Positions 1-10,617 of a stretch of DNA of 64,000 bases are shown here, piece by piece. The stretch covers positions 1,736,001 to 1,800,000 of the forward strand of contig QPFY01000004.1 in assembly GCA_003665825.1 (NCBI GenBank), read 5' to 3'. Under the pieces are notes generated by a model that saw nothing but the letters and a program-made list of their open reading frames with translations, was not told the origin of the DNA and did not search any database. A program made the position numbers and the translations under genes. This stretch comes from Microbotryum silenes-acaulis. Its lineage: Eukaryota > Basidiomycota > Microbotryomycetes > Microbotryales > Microbotryaceae. Each line of letters opens with the position of its first letter. Within the stretch, counting starts at the first letter, position 1.

Positions 1-270
1 CAAAAAAGGATGATGGGCATGCGGCATGGATACATCGTTGAGCCAGGACGATCCCGCATCGGTGTCGGTTGTGATCGCGAGACCATCAGAGTCGATCGGC
101 TCCGTCTCCGTCTCTGGCTCGTTCGGTCGCTGGCGTTGACTGGGACGGCGCTCAAGTGGAGTTTTACTGTCAGGCGCCCCTGATAAGCTTGATGCTTGGC
201 CGGGTGCACTCGTATTGGAATAGTCATCGTCATCGGCTGCACGTTTGGCCGGTCTGTTGACTGAACCCAT
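1..270 (-). CDS. N-terminal part of an unrecognised acidic nuclear-type protein
   Basis: A reading frame starts at the ATG at 270 and stays open for 90 codons to the window edge, so only the N-terminus is visible. It begins MGSVNRPAKRAADDDD, a short basic cluster followed by an acidic run, as in many nuclear proteins, and continues as a low-complexity stretch rich in Ser, Thr, Glu and Pro. No domain can be recognised. The frame is divergent from THP3 with about 470 bp between the two starts. Absence of stops over 270 bp, codon use like the neighbours and a promoter-sized gap support a real gene. The function is unknown. Confidence 0.6.
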   Translation of the reverse strand, partial: MGSVNRPAKRAADDDDYSNTSAPGQASSLSGAPDSKTPLERRPSQRQRPNEPETETEPIDSDGLAITTDTDAGSSWLNDVSMPHAHHPFL

Positions 271-739
271 GCTGTGGTGGAGTTGGGCTCCGGCCTTCGA
301 GACGTGGACTGGTGGAGGGAGAGAGTGATCAGCCAAGCCGCGGCCAGGCACACCGTCACCGGTGTGATTGACCCGACCCGACTGGGCCTCGCATGCCTCG
401 CCGATCGACGGGCCTGAGCGAGCGACAGGGAGGTCCGTGCGAGTGGACGCGCAGGTGGCCCGAGTCGGCCGTTGTCTGCCGTCGTACGCTCTGAGGCTCT
501 CTGAGGTCGATCTGAGGCGCGACAACGCACCCTCCATCCTGCCTACCTCTCCACGCTGTCCACTACCTACGCGTTGTGCCTGCCTAACCCCTGAACCGCT
601 CTGCGCCTACCTCGAGCCCTGAGCCACCCAACCTGTTGCACCTCCAACTTGGCCATCAGCATTCACTCCCGGACCCACATCCGCATACGCATCCCCTACT
701 ACTGACCTTTGTCTCCGCGTACAGTTCACATCTTGAAGC
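271..739. promoter_or_regulatory. Divergent intergenic region before THP3
   Basis: These 469 bp separate two divergently oriented starts and must hold both promoters. The THP3-proximal half is pyrimidine-rich (runs of C and T around 535-715), common upstream of fungal start codons. I see no TATA box or repeated motif that I would name. Confidence 0.4.
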
Positions 740-2763
740 ATGGCCACTACCAACAACACTTGGCCACCTGCTCTCAAGTCAGTCCGATCATCACCCATCA
801 CCAGCCATGACGACCCACTGACGTTCGTTCCCACCCACCCGTATGGGTTCATTCCACCCTTCCTCTCGTCATTCGCCCCTGTTTTCCCCACTCCACACTT
901 TCTATAGAGCCTTTGTCAACGACACATTCGCGAAATGCACCGACAATAACCGTCCCGCGGTCGAGAAGGAGCTCAAGGCGCTCATCTTTGACGCCTTCAA
1001 GCGCAGCAAAGAGGAGCTCTGGAATATTGACTGGTCAAAGGTCGAGCTGGAGAGGTGAGTCGACGAACAAGCTCAGCTCTGTATGACTCTGCTGACCCGG
1101 TCCTTCCTTCATCACAGCCTCAAACCACCGTCCAAGAAGCGCAAGTGAGTCCGGCGCACATGAGACCGCCCATATACCCTCCGTCCCTCCCCACACGCAC
1201 TAGACTGACCTCACCTCTACGTGTTCCCAGAATCGCTCACAAAGCTCCTTCCATCGTCCACTCATCACCCGCATCCTATGGCATCACCCATGGCCTCGAA
1301 AACCATCGCCGAGAGGAGCGAGCTCGGCGCTTCAACAATGGTTCCCCGCTCGGCAACGGGGTCGCATCCACTTCTTCCTCTTTTGCAGCGAACCCACCAG
1401 GGCGATTGGCCCAGGCAGGCGTCAACCCTTTGTTTCACAGCTCGACGCCCGAGCCGGATGGCGTGTATGATCCGGTGCGTTTCTCTCGTTGAGCAGAGGT
1501 GTCCGAGCATGGACTCATCTTCGGTTCGTCACTCAGAACGTCATCGATTGGGATCATCACACCATCGTCGGTACCAGCACGGTACTCGAGAAGCGCTTCC
1601 TGCGCCTGACCTCCGTAAGATCATGACATACCCAAGAGTCAAGATCTGCTGTTGACCCCGCTCCTTATGTCTTTTGCAGGTCCCTGATCCTTCGACAATA
1701 CGACCTCTGTCGGTATTGAAAAAAAGCTTTGAGGTGCTCAAACAAAAGTGGAAAGATGGCGAGGTGACCTACCCGTGGATCTGCGACCAGTTCAAGAGTA
1801 TGCGGCAGGACTTGACCGTGAGTGCGGTCGGTCCGGCAAGCGTTTCTGGCCACTTCAGCTGATTTTGCTTATCCCGCCGATCACACTGCGCAGGTGCAAC
1901 GAATAAAGAACGAGTTCGTTGTCCAAGTTTACGAGATCCACGGTCGACTAGCATTGGAGAATGTGGGTCCCAACACGTCTTTCATGATTTCTGTCGAAGC
2001 GAGACTGAGACCGTGTTGAGGGTCCACAGGGCGATTTGGGCGAGTTCAATCAATGCCAAGGCCAGCTGCGCGATCTGTTCAAGTTGGGGATACCCGGTCA
2101 CCGAGAAGAGTTCCTCGCTTACCGCATCCTGTACCTGCTCTATTCCCGGAACCGAGCTGGTGAGTCTCAGCTCGTGCATTACGTGTTATGGGATACTGAG
2201 CTAATCGTTAACCCCTTCCGCAGAACTCAACGCCACACTAGGTAGCCTGACACCTGAAGACACTAAGCATAAGGCCGTCGCGCACGCACTCGCGGTCCGG
2301 CTCGCTTCGTCGCAAGGCAACTATGCCAAATTTTTCCGGTTGTTCAAGTCCGCGCCGGGGATGAACGGCTACCTGATGGATCCGATGGTCGATCGAGAAC
2401 GGGTCTCTGGCTTGGTTCTGTTGACGAAAAGGTGGGCGGCTCGAGGACACCCACCATGGAGGAGGGGACTGACTTTGTTCCGCCTTTTTTCCACCCACTA
2501 GCTACCTGGATATTGAGCTCACTTTTTTAGCATCGCAGTTCGCCTTCCAGAAATCGGTTAAAGGCCCCAACAACACCTACATCGAAGTCGACGACCTCGA
2601 CGATCTCATCGCCTTCTTGACCAAACACAACGCCAGTCAATTCAAACCTTTCACACCGGGGACGCCGGATGCGAACAAACGATTGGATTGTAAGACCGTG
2701 CAAGGGAGTTTGCAACTCGCTTTGGCCAAGTTCACCAAGGTCGATATCAAAGGGCAGGTGTAG
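740..2763 (+). CDS. THP3: SAC3/GANP-family protein, Thp3/LENG8 type
   Basis: Ten exons: 740-777, 908-1054, 1118-1144, 1231-1474, 1537-1614, 1680-1817, 1894-1962, 2030-2159, 2224-2431 and 2502-2763, giving 446 residues with consistent phases. The N-terminus (WPPALKAFVNDTFAKC) and the block ending ELWNIDWSKVELE match the conserved start of the LENG8/Thp3 branch. A basic segment (KPPSKKRK) follows. From about residue 180 to the end it resembles the SAC3/GANP helical and PCI-like region, for example EFLAYRILYLLYSRN and the closing block near residue 430. Thp3 in yeast works with Csn12 in transcription elongation and mRNA maturation in the nucleus; that role is known for the family and inferred here. 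All introns are short GT-AG introns. Confidence 0.88.
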
Positions 2764-3350
2764 GACCTGCTCGTGTTTTGATCACGAATCTCTCGTCTGG
2801 CGTCGATGCCCCCTTTTCCCATCCTCTTCCTCTTCTCTTGCCCCTCCTTATCACGTTCTGGCGACTGATCGGTCAGTTCTGCCTCCAACGGATACGGATC
2901 ACGGATCTCCTTCCCCGACCCCCTACATTCGTATTTCTATGCTTCATTTGCTTTTGGTCGGACTCCCCTTTCGTCCTCACGATGCTCGTCGCCTCGCCGC
3001 GGCCGCGTGAGCCCGGACTATTTTCTGCTCTTGGCAGTACCCGTCATGCCTCATGACCCTAGCAGTTTTATTTATCTTCGGAGTAGTACTTGCTTATCTT
3101 TCTGTGTTCTTTGGACCACTGCAACGCGCAACTTCAGAACTTTACGTTTCGACTTTGTCTGAGCAGTGTGACGTAGACGATGTGTGACGTCGATGGTTTC
3201 AAACGTTGGGCGCGGCGCGTTCGTTGTCTCGGTGGAGCACCGTTCGAGTTGGATCTGCTCCTGACCTGCATTGCTTCATTAACGGAGCAGCGGCTATACC
3301 GGATCGTCTCATCAGCGGTCGGACCAGACGACCCACCATACCACGATAGA
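2764..3350. other. Intergenic spacer between THP3 and the VPS9 gene
   Basis: About 590 bp between the THP3 stop and the next start on the same strand. It holds the THP3 3' UTR (T-rich around 3060-3110) and the next promoter. A reading frame entering the VPS9 gene is open from 3180, but I placed the start at the in-frame ATG at 3351, where the Ser-rich low-complexity N-terminus begins. Confidence 0.4.
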
Positions 3351-6300
3351 ATGAGCGAATCCTCCCCATCGTCGTCGTCATCGACGGTCGGAAGAGGAGG
3401 AGGAGGAGGACCTATCGGAACCTCGTCCGGATCTGCCCCTCCCCCCTCCCCCACAAACAGTCGAACCACGAGTCCGAGTCCGAATCCCAATACAGGATCG
3501 CTCGGTCGTTCCTCAGCCCGTCGAACGCTGCGCCAATCATCGAACGACATCCTCTCCGCTCATCCGTTATTGGCTTCCCCACCACCTCACCAAACCGAGA
3601 TCAACCTCGGCGCTTCAACTGGACCTGGAAACGGAAACGGGACTGGATCACTAGGAGCTGTCGCGGGGGGTGGTGTAGGTGGTACTTATCCTGTTTATTC
3701 AAGATCGACAACGACGGGTTCCGGTATGCCTACTAGGACGAGTTCGTTACATCAGGACGATGATTCGTCGACGATGGGCGATACGTTACCTTCGAGTCCG
3801 TTGACGACCGCTGCTCCGCCTTTGGTTTCTCGTCCTTCGAATTCGACCTTACCTTATGCAAGACCTTCCGCCAGGACCCAGGATTCTTCTTCGTCTTCAA
3901 TGACGACGACCACTCGAGCTTACGCCCGTTCGATCAGTGAAGCGCAGGAGAAGTTGCAAGGCCAACAACTCAAAGCTGAGGTTCAGGCGTTGGGATTGGT
4001 TAACGATTCGGTCGGCGCGATGATGGTTAATAGGTTGGTGGGAGCGTTCGCAAAAGGGGAGAAGGCGGATTGGAGTGGTGTGTTGGGAGCTTTAACGAGC
4101 AATGAAAGGGTGGGTGCAAAATCAACTCGACGGAAAGACCCGAGGCTGACTTTTTTTGGGTGTGTTCGCGGGTAACTGATCGACTCCTCAATGTGTGCCC
4201 CAGGCCGTCCTCCTCCTGCCGGCGGAAAAGATTCCGAAAAATACGACGCTCAGTTCGAGCTTCTTCATCGACCATCTTGCACTCGTTCAGGAGTTGCCCT
4301 CGACGTCGACGTCGACCAAGGCGCCGAGGAAAGCTTTTGTCACGTTGGGGGGGATGAGGGGGTTCATTGATCAGTGAGTCTCTGATTGGAAGACGGGTTG
4401 TACTTTGGACCCAAGGCTGATTCCATCGGGCTTTGGCATGAAGGAACGAGATTGTGTTTGCGAGTCATTGTCCACTTGATTCGACGCGGGATTTGAACGA
4501 GCCCAAAACGCTGAGGTCAGTTGGAGATCCTCTTGTTTCGCCACCGAAAGTTTCTCAAACTGACTGGCAGCTCTACGATCACCCCTAGCTCGATCCTACA
4601 TAGCATTCAACGAGATGTGACGAGTGCTTCGTACCCTTCAATTTTTCTCATCTCGACGATCTCGAAACTCGCAATCCCCCGACCTTCTTCCTCGAGAGGC
4701 GCAACTGTGGGGATAACGGGGGGTCGCGCCGTGCCTACCGGATCGTCAACGAGTAGTCGACTCGCCGCTCTCTTCGCGAAACCGACGAATGATGATCTCC
4801 CTCCTGTCGTTCCTGCACCCCCTGGTCTGTTGTCCAGTACGACGACATCGACATCGGAGCAATCCATACGGACAACCACGACATCGACGACGACGACGAC
4901 GAATCGACATCATCTTGACGTGTCGGTTTTGACAATCGGCAAGAACATTCGCAACAAGGAGATGCAAAAGGACGTGCTCCGAGGTACGCTCGATGGGATT
5001 CGAAAGGTTCTCAAGTCGATCGAAGGGTGTAACGAGAACGCCATCATCGAAAGGGTCGTCGCGTTCGTCCAGAAGATCGTTCCCTACCTTTCTACCACAC
5101 CCGGCATTAATTCAACGTCGACCACCCCTTCGATCGAGGAGATTGCCGATCTCTATCAAGACCTCAGTGACGCGACGAGGGTCGATCTAGGGCGTTCGAT
5201 TCGGACATTGATGATAGCTTCGAAAGGGGGTGATCAAAACTCTTTCGGCGCTTCGGATTTCGCGAGCCTCGAAACGCGCGTCGACGAGGCCTTGGAACGT
5301 GTCGAACAACTTCTCACGAACGTCTTGTACGATCGATTGTATTCCCCTTCTCAGGCATCGGATGTACAAGAGGACGACAAGTTGAGTTCGAGGATTAGAG
5401 GTTTGCGAGCCATGGACCTCTCTTTGGATCATCTAGGCGTCGATCTCGATGCGCTTCAAGCGAACGAGGAATGGGCCAAAGAACCTCGAACGATGCGCGA
5501 GTCCTTAGAGGACGTCATCAGTTTGGTCGGTAAGGAATTGGATCGATTATCAAGTGATGAAGAAGGGCTTCGATCACCGAAAGCTAAATTGGGCATATTC
5601 GTGGGCGTTCATCAATTGATCGTGGATCAATTGAGCGAGTTGCCGCCTGTGCCGTTGAAGAAGGACCTTTCGGTGAATGCGGCTTCGGGACTGGGTGGGG
5701 AGGTCGAGATGGACGATGCGACGTCACTGATGACGACGGGGAGTGATTCGAGGTCACTTTCACCTACTCGGGAGGTCGAGGAAGATGAAGACTCGTTACT
5801 CAAGACGCCGACGGCGGCGACGCACAAGGCTGCAGAGAGGGACGGGCTTTCGCCTCCGGCGGTGCCAGAAATGTCCCTTGCCGGGTCCGAGTTGGAACCA
5901 TCCGTAGAGGAGGCGCTTTCGTCGTCGGTCTTTGATCTGAAGCCACCGAGGGAAACGACACCAACACCTGGTGCTGCCGCGTCGTCCAAACCTACCTCAA
6001 TCGTAGAAGAGAGGACGTTCACCGCCCCCTCTTCGTCCAAAGCGAGCTCAATTCGAAGTCGAAAAGCCCCCGTCTCCTCAAGTGCGGATCTGATCCTCCC
6101 TCTCCTCATCTACGCGACCCTCCAACATGATCCCCCACTCCCATCACATCTCAAATACGCACAAAGGTTCCGCGCCGAGTCGTTGATGCGCGGCGAAGCG
6201 AGTTACTGCGCGACCAACATCCAAGCCGTCATTGAATTCCTCACGACCGTCGAGTTATCCTCCCTAGGAATGATCGAACCCTCAGCTTCAACCAACAAGA

Positions 6301-7352
6301 CCTCTCTCGAATCCAGTTCCACGACGACCACAGGATCGAATTCCTTCCTCTCCTCCCTTAGCACTCGAACTTCCCGCGCGTCCTCGATCTCCTCCCTTCG
6401 TAAAACGACTACTCAAACTCTCTCTCAACAAGTCACTTCTCGCGAACTTGACCAATTCGTCGATCAAGCCAATCGATCACTCGTCAACGTCGTAGGGATG
6501 TTGTTCGGTCCGGGTGGGTTCGCACCCAAGACGATTGAGGATGTTAAGAGTGTATTGGATGGGGCGGGTAATGCGGTAGCGAAGAAAGCTACGGGGAGTT
6601 ATTTGAGGAGGACACATGGTACGGGGAAGGGGAGTAAGATGGGGACGAATCACGTGGAAGAGAGTGGGACGGTAGGGGTTGGCTCAAAGGGGATCAAGGA
6701 AGGTAAGGGAAGTGGGAAGGAGAGGGAGATGGTCGATTTCGTTCCGGGGGCAACGGACGATTTGGAACTTCCAGTTGAGGACTACGTCGAACCTGATCAC
6801 ATACAAGAGGTCGAAGCTGAACCGACGACGACGACGGGTACTATTGCAAGTGATCAACGTTCAATCAGGAGTATTTCTTCCATTCTCCGAAGGGATGCGA
6901 CGGACGAACGACCTTCGTTGGGCGAACGGATCGCCAGTTTCCCGGGTTTGAGTCGATTCGGACCTTCCAGTGGGAACGGTGCCACAGGAGTGGAGAAACA
7001 AACGACGAATTCATCAACGACGACTTTGACGAATTCAGGAATCAAACCTTCTTCGGGGGGATTCTTCTCCTCCACCTTCGCCTCGACGAGTCCATCGAGA
7101 TCCCGCAGATCGACACTCTCCAGCCTTAATAACGTCGAAGGGATCACCCCGATGACGACAGCAGCAGCGGCCACGATGGGTATCCGCCCCGCTGCTAGGT
7201 TCTTGGGGATCCAAGTGGAGGAGCTTAGGGTCGGTCAAGTGGGTGAATTGTTGGAGGAATATCAGAGGTTGGCTAAAGCTTTTGTGGCGCTGCAAGAGGC
7301 TTCGATGGCTGGACGGAAGGAAGGGGCCACGGGAGAGGGTGAAGGAGTCTGA
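3351..7352 (+). CDS. VPS9-domain protein, probable Rab5/Ypt51 guanine nucleotide exchange factor
   Basis: Four exons: 3351-4109, 4204-4373, 4444-4515 and 4571-7352, coding for 1260 residues. The VPS9 fold is in two blocks. The first, about residues 567-692, carries LTNVLYDRLYSPS and RSPKAKLGIFVGVHQL. The second, about 836-900, carries SADLILPLLIYATLQ and GEASYCATNIQAVIEFL, including the Tyr and Thr that contact Rab in Rabex-5. About 145 Ser/Glu-rich residues separate them. VPS9 proteins load GTP on Rab5-class GTPases at endosomes. The N-terminal 330 residues and the C-terminal 350 are Ser/Thr-rich and disordered-looking, with a helical ending near residue 1220. No CUE domain was seen, so it may be closer to Muk1 than to Vps9; that assignment is uncertain. 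Confidence 0.82.
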
Positions 7353-7816
7353 GTAAGGTGTTAGTGTAGATTCTCAACTTGTGTGTTTGACGACCCCTGT
7401 TGACAAGTGCAATCGAGACCGGAATCGTTCGGACGTAGCATAGCCCCAGCAAGTTTGGTTTCGTTTTGATCATCAAGAATCGATTGCACAAACGAAAAGA
7501 TAGAACCGCTCGAAAAAAGAGGCCGGGTAAAACGGAGTGAGAAGTGTGTGCTTTTTAAGAAGATAAAGTTGTCGAGATGTTGGAGACACTGACAACAGGG
7601 TCGGGAAAGGAGACGAACGAGGAGACGATGTCGAGGTCCATTGCTTTAATCGCCATCCCGGCTCGTTTCCCCTCCTATACACACGTTTCCTCCTCCTTCC
7701 GCGTTCGTCCTTTCTTCGAACGACTCCGTTCTTCGATTATTGCAACCACTCCTCGACAAAAGACATCGTGGCATTGCTCCTAGTAACTCGAGGTGGTGGA
7801 CGTGTGCGCGGTGGAT
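7353..7816. other. Convergent spacer between the VPS9 gene and RPL37
   Basis: About 460 bp between two stop codons facing each other. It should contain both 3' UTRs and polyadenylation signals. No convincing gene was found on either strand. Confidence 0.4.
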
Positions 7817-8850
7817 TTATTCGGAGGAAGGCTTGACCTTGCGAGTAGCGGTAGTACCTTCACGGAAGCTGGAGGAAAAGCCAAGAAAGAACGGGATGTT
7901 ACATCAGTGCACTTCCCCAGTCAGATCGACCAAGTTGAGTATGGAGACGTACCCATTCTTGAATCGACGCGAGACGTCCTTGAGGTAGGCCATGCGGCCG
8001 GTACCCGTCGTCTTTCTTCGCTTGGCCTTTTGTCCCCACTCGTCTGTTTTCAAATAAAGAGGGGTTCAAGAGTTAGAGAATTCGGTTCTGTTTCAAGAGG
8101 CTGCGCTAGATGGTAACTTGCAAGAGCGGATCTTGGCAGCCGGGTATCCGCACGAAGCGCACGACTTGTGCTGCTTGTGGAAAGCACGTCGACCGCATCG
8201 ACGGCACAAACTGGGGGAAGGAGGAAGGAGAAGAGAGGAGGGATCAGTCTCTGTGAGGGAAAGACGAGCCGGTGTAGAGTGTGCTGCAACTCACGTGTGC
8301 GTCTTGGTGTGACGCTTTCCGAACGAACTTGTACCCTACAGCAGTTGTAACGAACAGCAAAGCTACGTCAGCAGCTATTCCCACAGGTGTATTACACGTC
8401 GTGTGTAGTAGTGGATGGGCCGGCGTGGCGTGGTCGGAGGCGTGGGCGTCGGCGCGATTGTCGGCGTGTGTGCCGTGTGTGCGGGTCGAGTGCGAATGCA
8501 ATTCGTGGGCGATTGCTGGTGCGTGCGTGCGTGCGTGCGATCACCGCCCATACGCGACCCAGCCCCAACGGCCGACAGCCATTCCATTCCATGAATCCGT
8601 AGGTTCGGAATGCGTCCATCAGATCCACTGTAGCTCTGGCGAGTAGTCGATATCGTGGTGTGGTGCGGTCGATTTTTCAGAGCCTCAGCGGCGGTCGTCG
8701 TCGTCGCTGGCCCAGTCCACACCGCCTGCGCCAGTCGCATCCCAGCCCAGGGCACTGGCTGTGCTCAAGTCGATGATCGTTGCAGTGTGGTAGGTGGGTG
8801 TCGAAACAGAGATCTGTGCAACGCAGTTTCGCGGTATTTACCTTGGTCAT
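7817..8850 (-). CDS. RPL37: 60S ribosomal protein eL37
   Basis: Five exons read on the minus strand: 8842-8850 (only Met-Thr-Lys), 8295-8335, 8122-8210, 7953-8043 and 7817-7868, giving 93 residues, the family's usual length. The protein has the eL37 zinc-ribbon cysteines ([11 protein letters not shown] and [10 protein letters not shown]), the RNA-binding block [15 protein letters not shown], and the tail RFKNGFREGTTA. It binds 23S-like rRNA at the exit-tunnel side of the large subunit. Intron 1 is unusually long for this window (506 bp) and sits three codons after the start. Intron 3 begins GCAAGT instead of GT; only this boundary restores RSYEWGQKAK in frame. It is divergent from the ubiquitin-eS31 gene. 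Confidence 0.93.
8522..8540. repeat. Short GTGC/GCGT microsatellite in RPL37 intron 1
   Basis: About four and a half tandem GCGT units lie inside the long first intron of RPL37. It is a simple repeat with no evident function. Confidence 0.6.
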
Positions 8851-9475
8851 GGTGTGGTCGAGTGGTCGGTAATGGAAGAGTGGCGAGACGGCGGAGGAAC
8901 GAGAGCCGCCCGGTCTGCGAGTGCTTTCTCTCTCTCTGGTCGCGCCAAAATGCCTGCCGCAGCCTGCCGCGAGTTTCTCGGCCCCAGCTGCCAGCCAGAC
9001 TGAGCTTTTTTTCTCTCGCTGGGCCAGGCCGGGCGCGCGCCTCACCCGCACCCACCGCTGCCGGCCAAAACTGGTCAAAATCGACCGCGCCTGGCTGGCT
9101 TCGGGCAAGGGAAAGGCTTGCGGAATGGTGCGGGCCTTTGTGGGCGGGCCGCTTGCGAGCGCTGAGCGAGTTCCATGTCGCGGCGGGTGCGTCGTCTGGC
9201 CCCGGGTTCGCCTTTCGCCAGCTTTCGTCCCGAAGACTGCATCCGTTAGTTGCACAGGTAACCAAAGTCAGTACACCCCCCCCCTCGATTAGGAAACACT
9301 TCCGGATGTCCTCCTGCACGCTGACCGTGGTATGCTCTGTCCTCCGTACTCCGTCCCTTCCCTCCTTCGCCGCTTGCGTCAATTTTGTCCTCGCTCGCTT
9401 ACGACACGACCTCCCCACCCGACTACGACTACATCCGACCACGTTTCTCATCTCTCTCTCTCTAGGCTCGTCAAA
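8851..9475. promoter_or_regulatory. Shared promoter of RPL37 and the ubiquitin-eS31 gene
   Basis: These 625 bp lie between the two divergent start codons and contain no convincing gene. The half next to the ubiquitin gene is strongly pyrimidine-rich with TCTCTC runs (9440-9465), typical of fungal ribosomal protein promoters. A run of C near 9277-9285 and a G/C-rich stretch around 9005-9060 are also present. A TCTCTCTAG near 9457-9465 could also be a 5' UTR splice acceptor. Co-regulation of the pair is inferred from the arrangement. Confidence 0.6.
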
Positions 9476-10147
<672 letters not shown>

Positions 10148-10617
10148 ATGTGAATGGGTCCGCATGATGGAGTAGGCGCAGTTGGGTTCAGAGAGCACTA
10201 CTTTGGAGACTTTGACTGCAATCACCCCATCGTACCAGCTTTCACGTACTTGAATCGGTTCTTGTCCGTTAGTAAACCGAAGAGACTTTCGAGAGAGCCT
10301 TTGCCTGCCAACCTTGAGAGCACAAATCGCCCATTGAGAATTCATCGACTTGGATGAACAGCAGGATCGTTTCTTTCAACAAGACTTGACTCGTGCCCTT
10401 GACTGCCAGTGACTGCTCGTAGCATTGTCGGTCGTGCCGAGCTGATCGCCCACCAGACGCTCCTTCGCTCCGTGCTCGTCGCTGCTCTCGGGGTCCTTGG
10501 ATACTTTATCACTGGCCCGTGCCACAGGATGAAGAGGTCGTGAGTCAATTCGAGTCTGCGAGGTCCCAATCTGCAAGATACTTCACTGAAACTCGTTGCT
10601 CGTCGCTGTAACTCAGA
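10148..10617. other. Intergenic spacer between UBI3 and the PPR gene
   Basis: About 470 bp, both neighbours on the plus strand. It holds the UBI3 3' UTR and the promoter of the PPR gene. Nothing else can be supported. Confidence 0.4.

Noticed and set aside
3180..3350. Upstream in-frame extension of the VPS9 gene
   Set aside because: The ATG at 3351 begins the Ser-rich N-terminus; the upstream part includes no better start and looks like 5' UTR.
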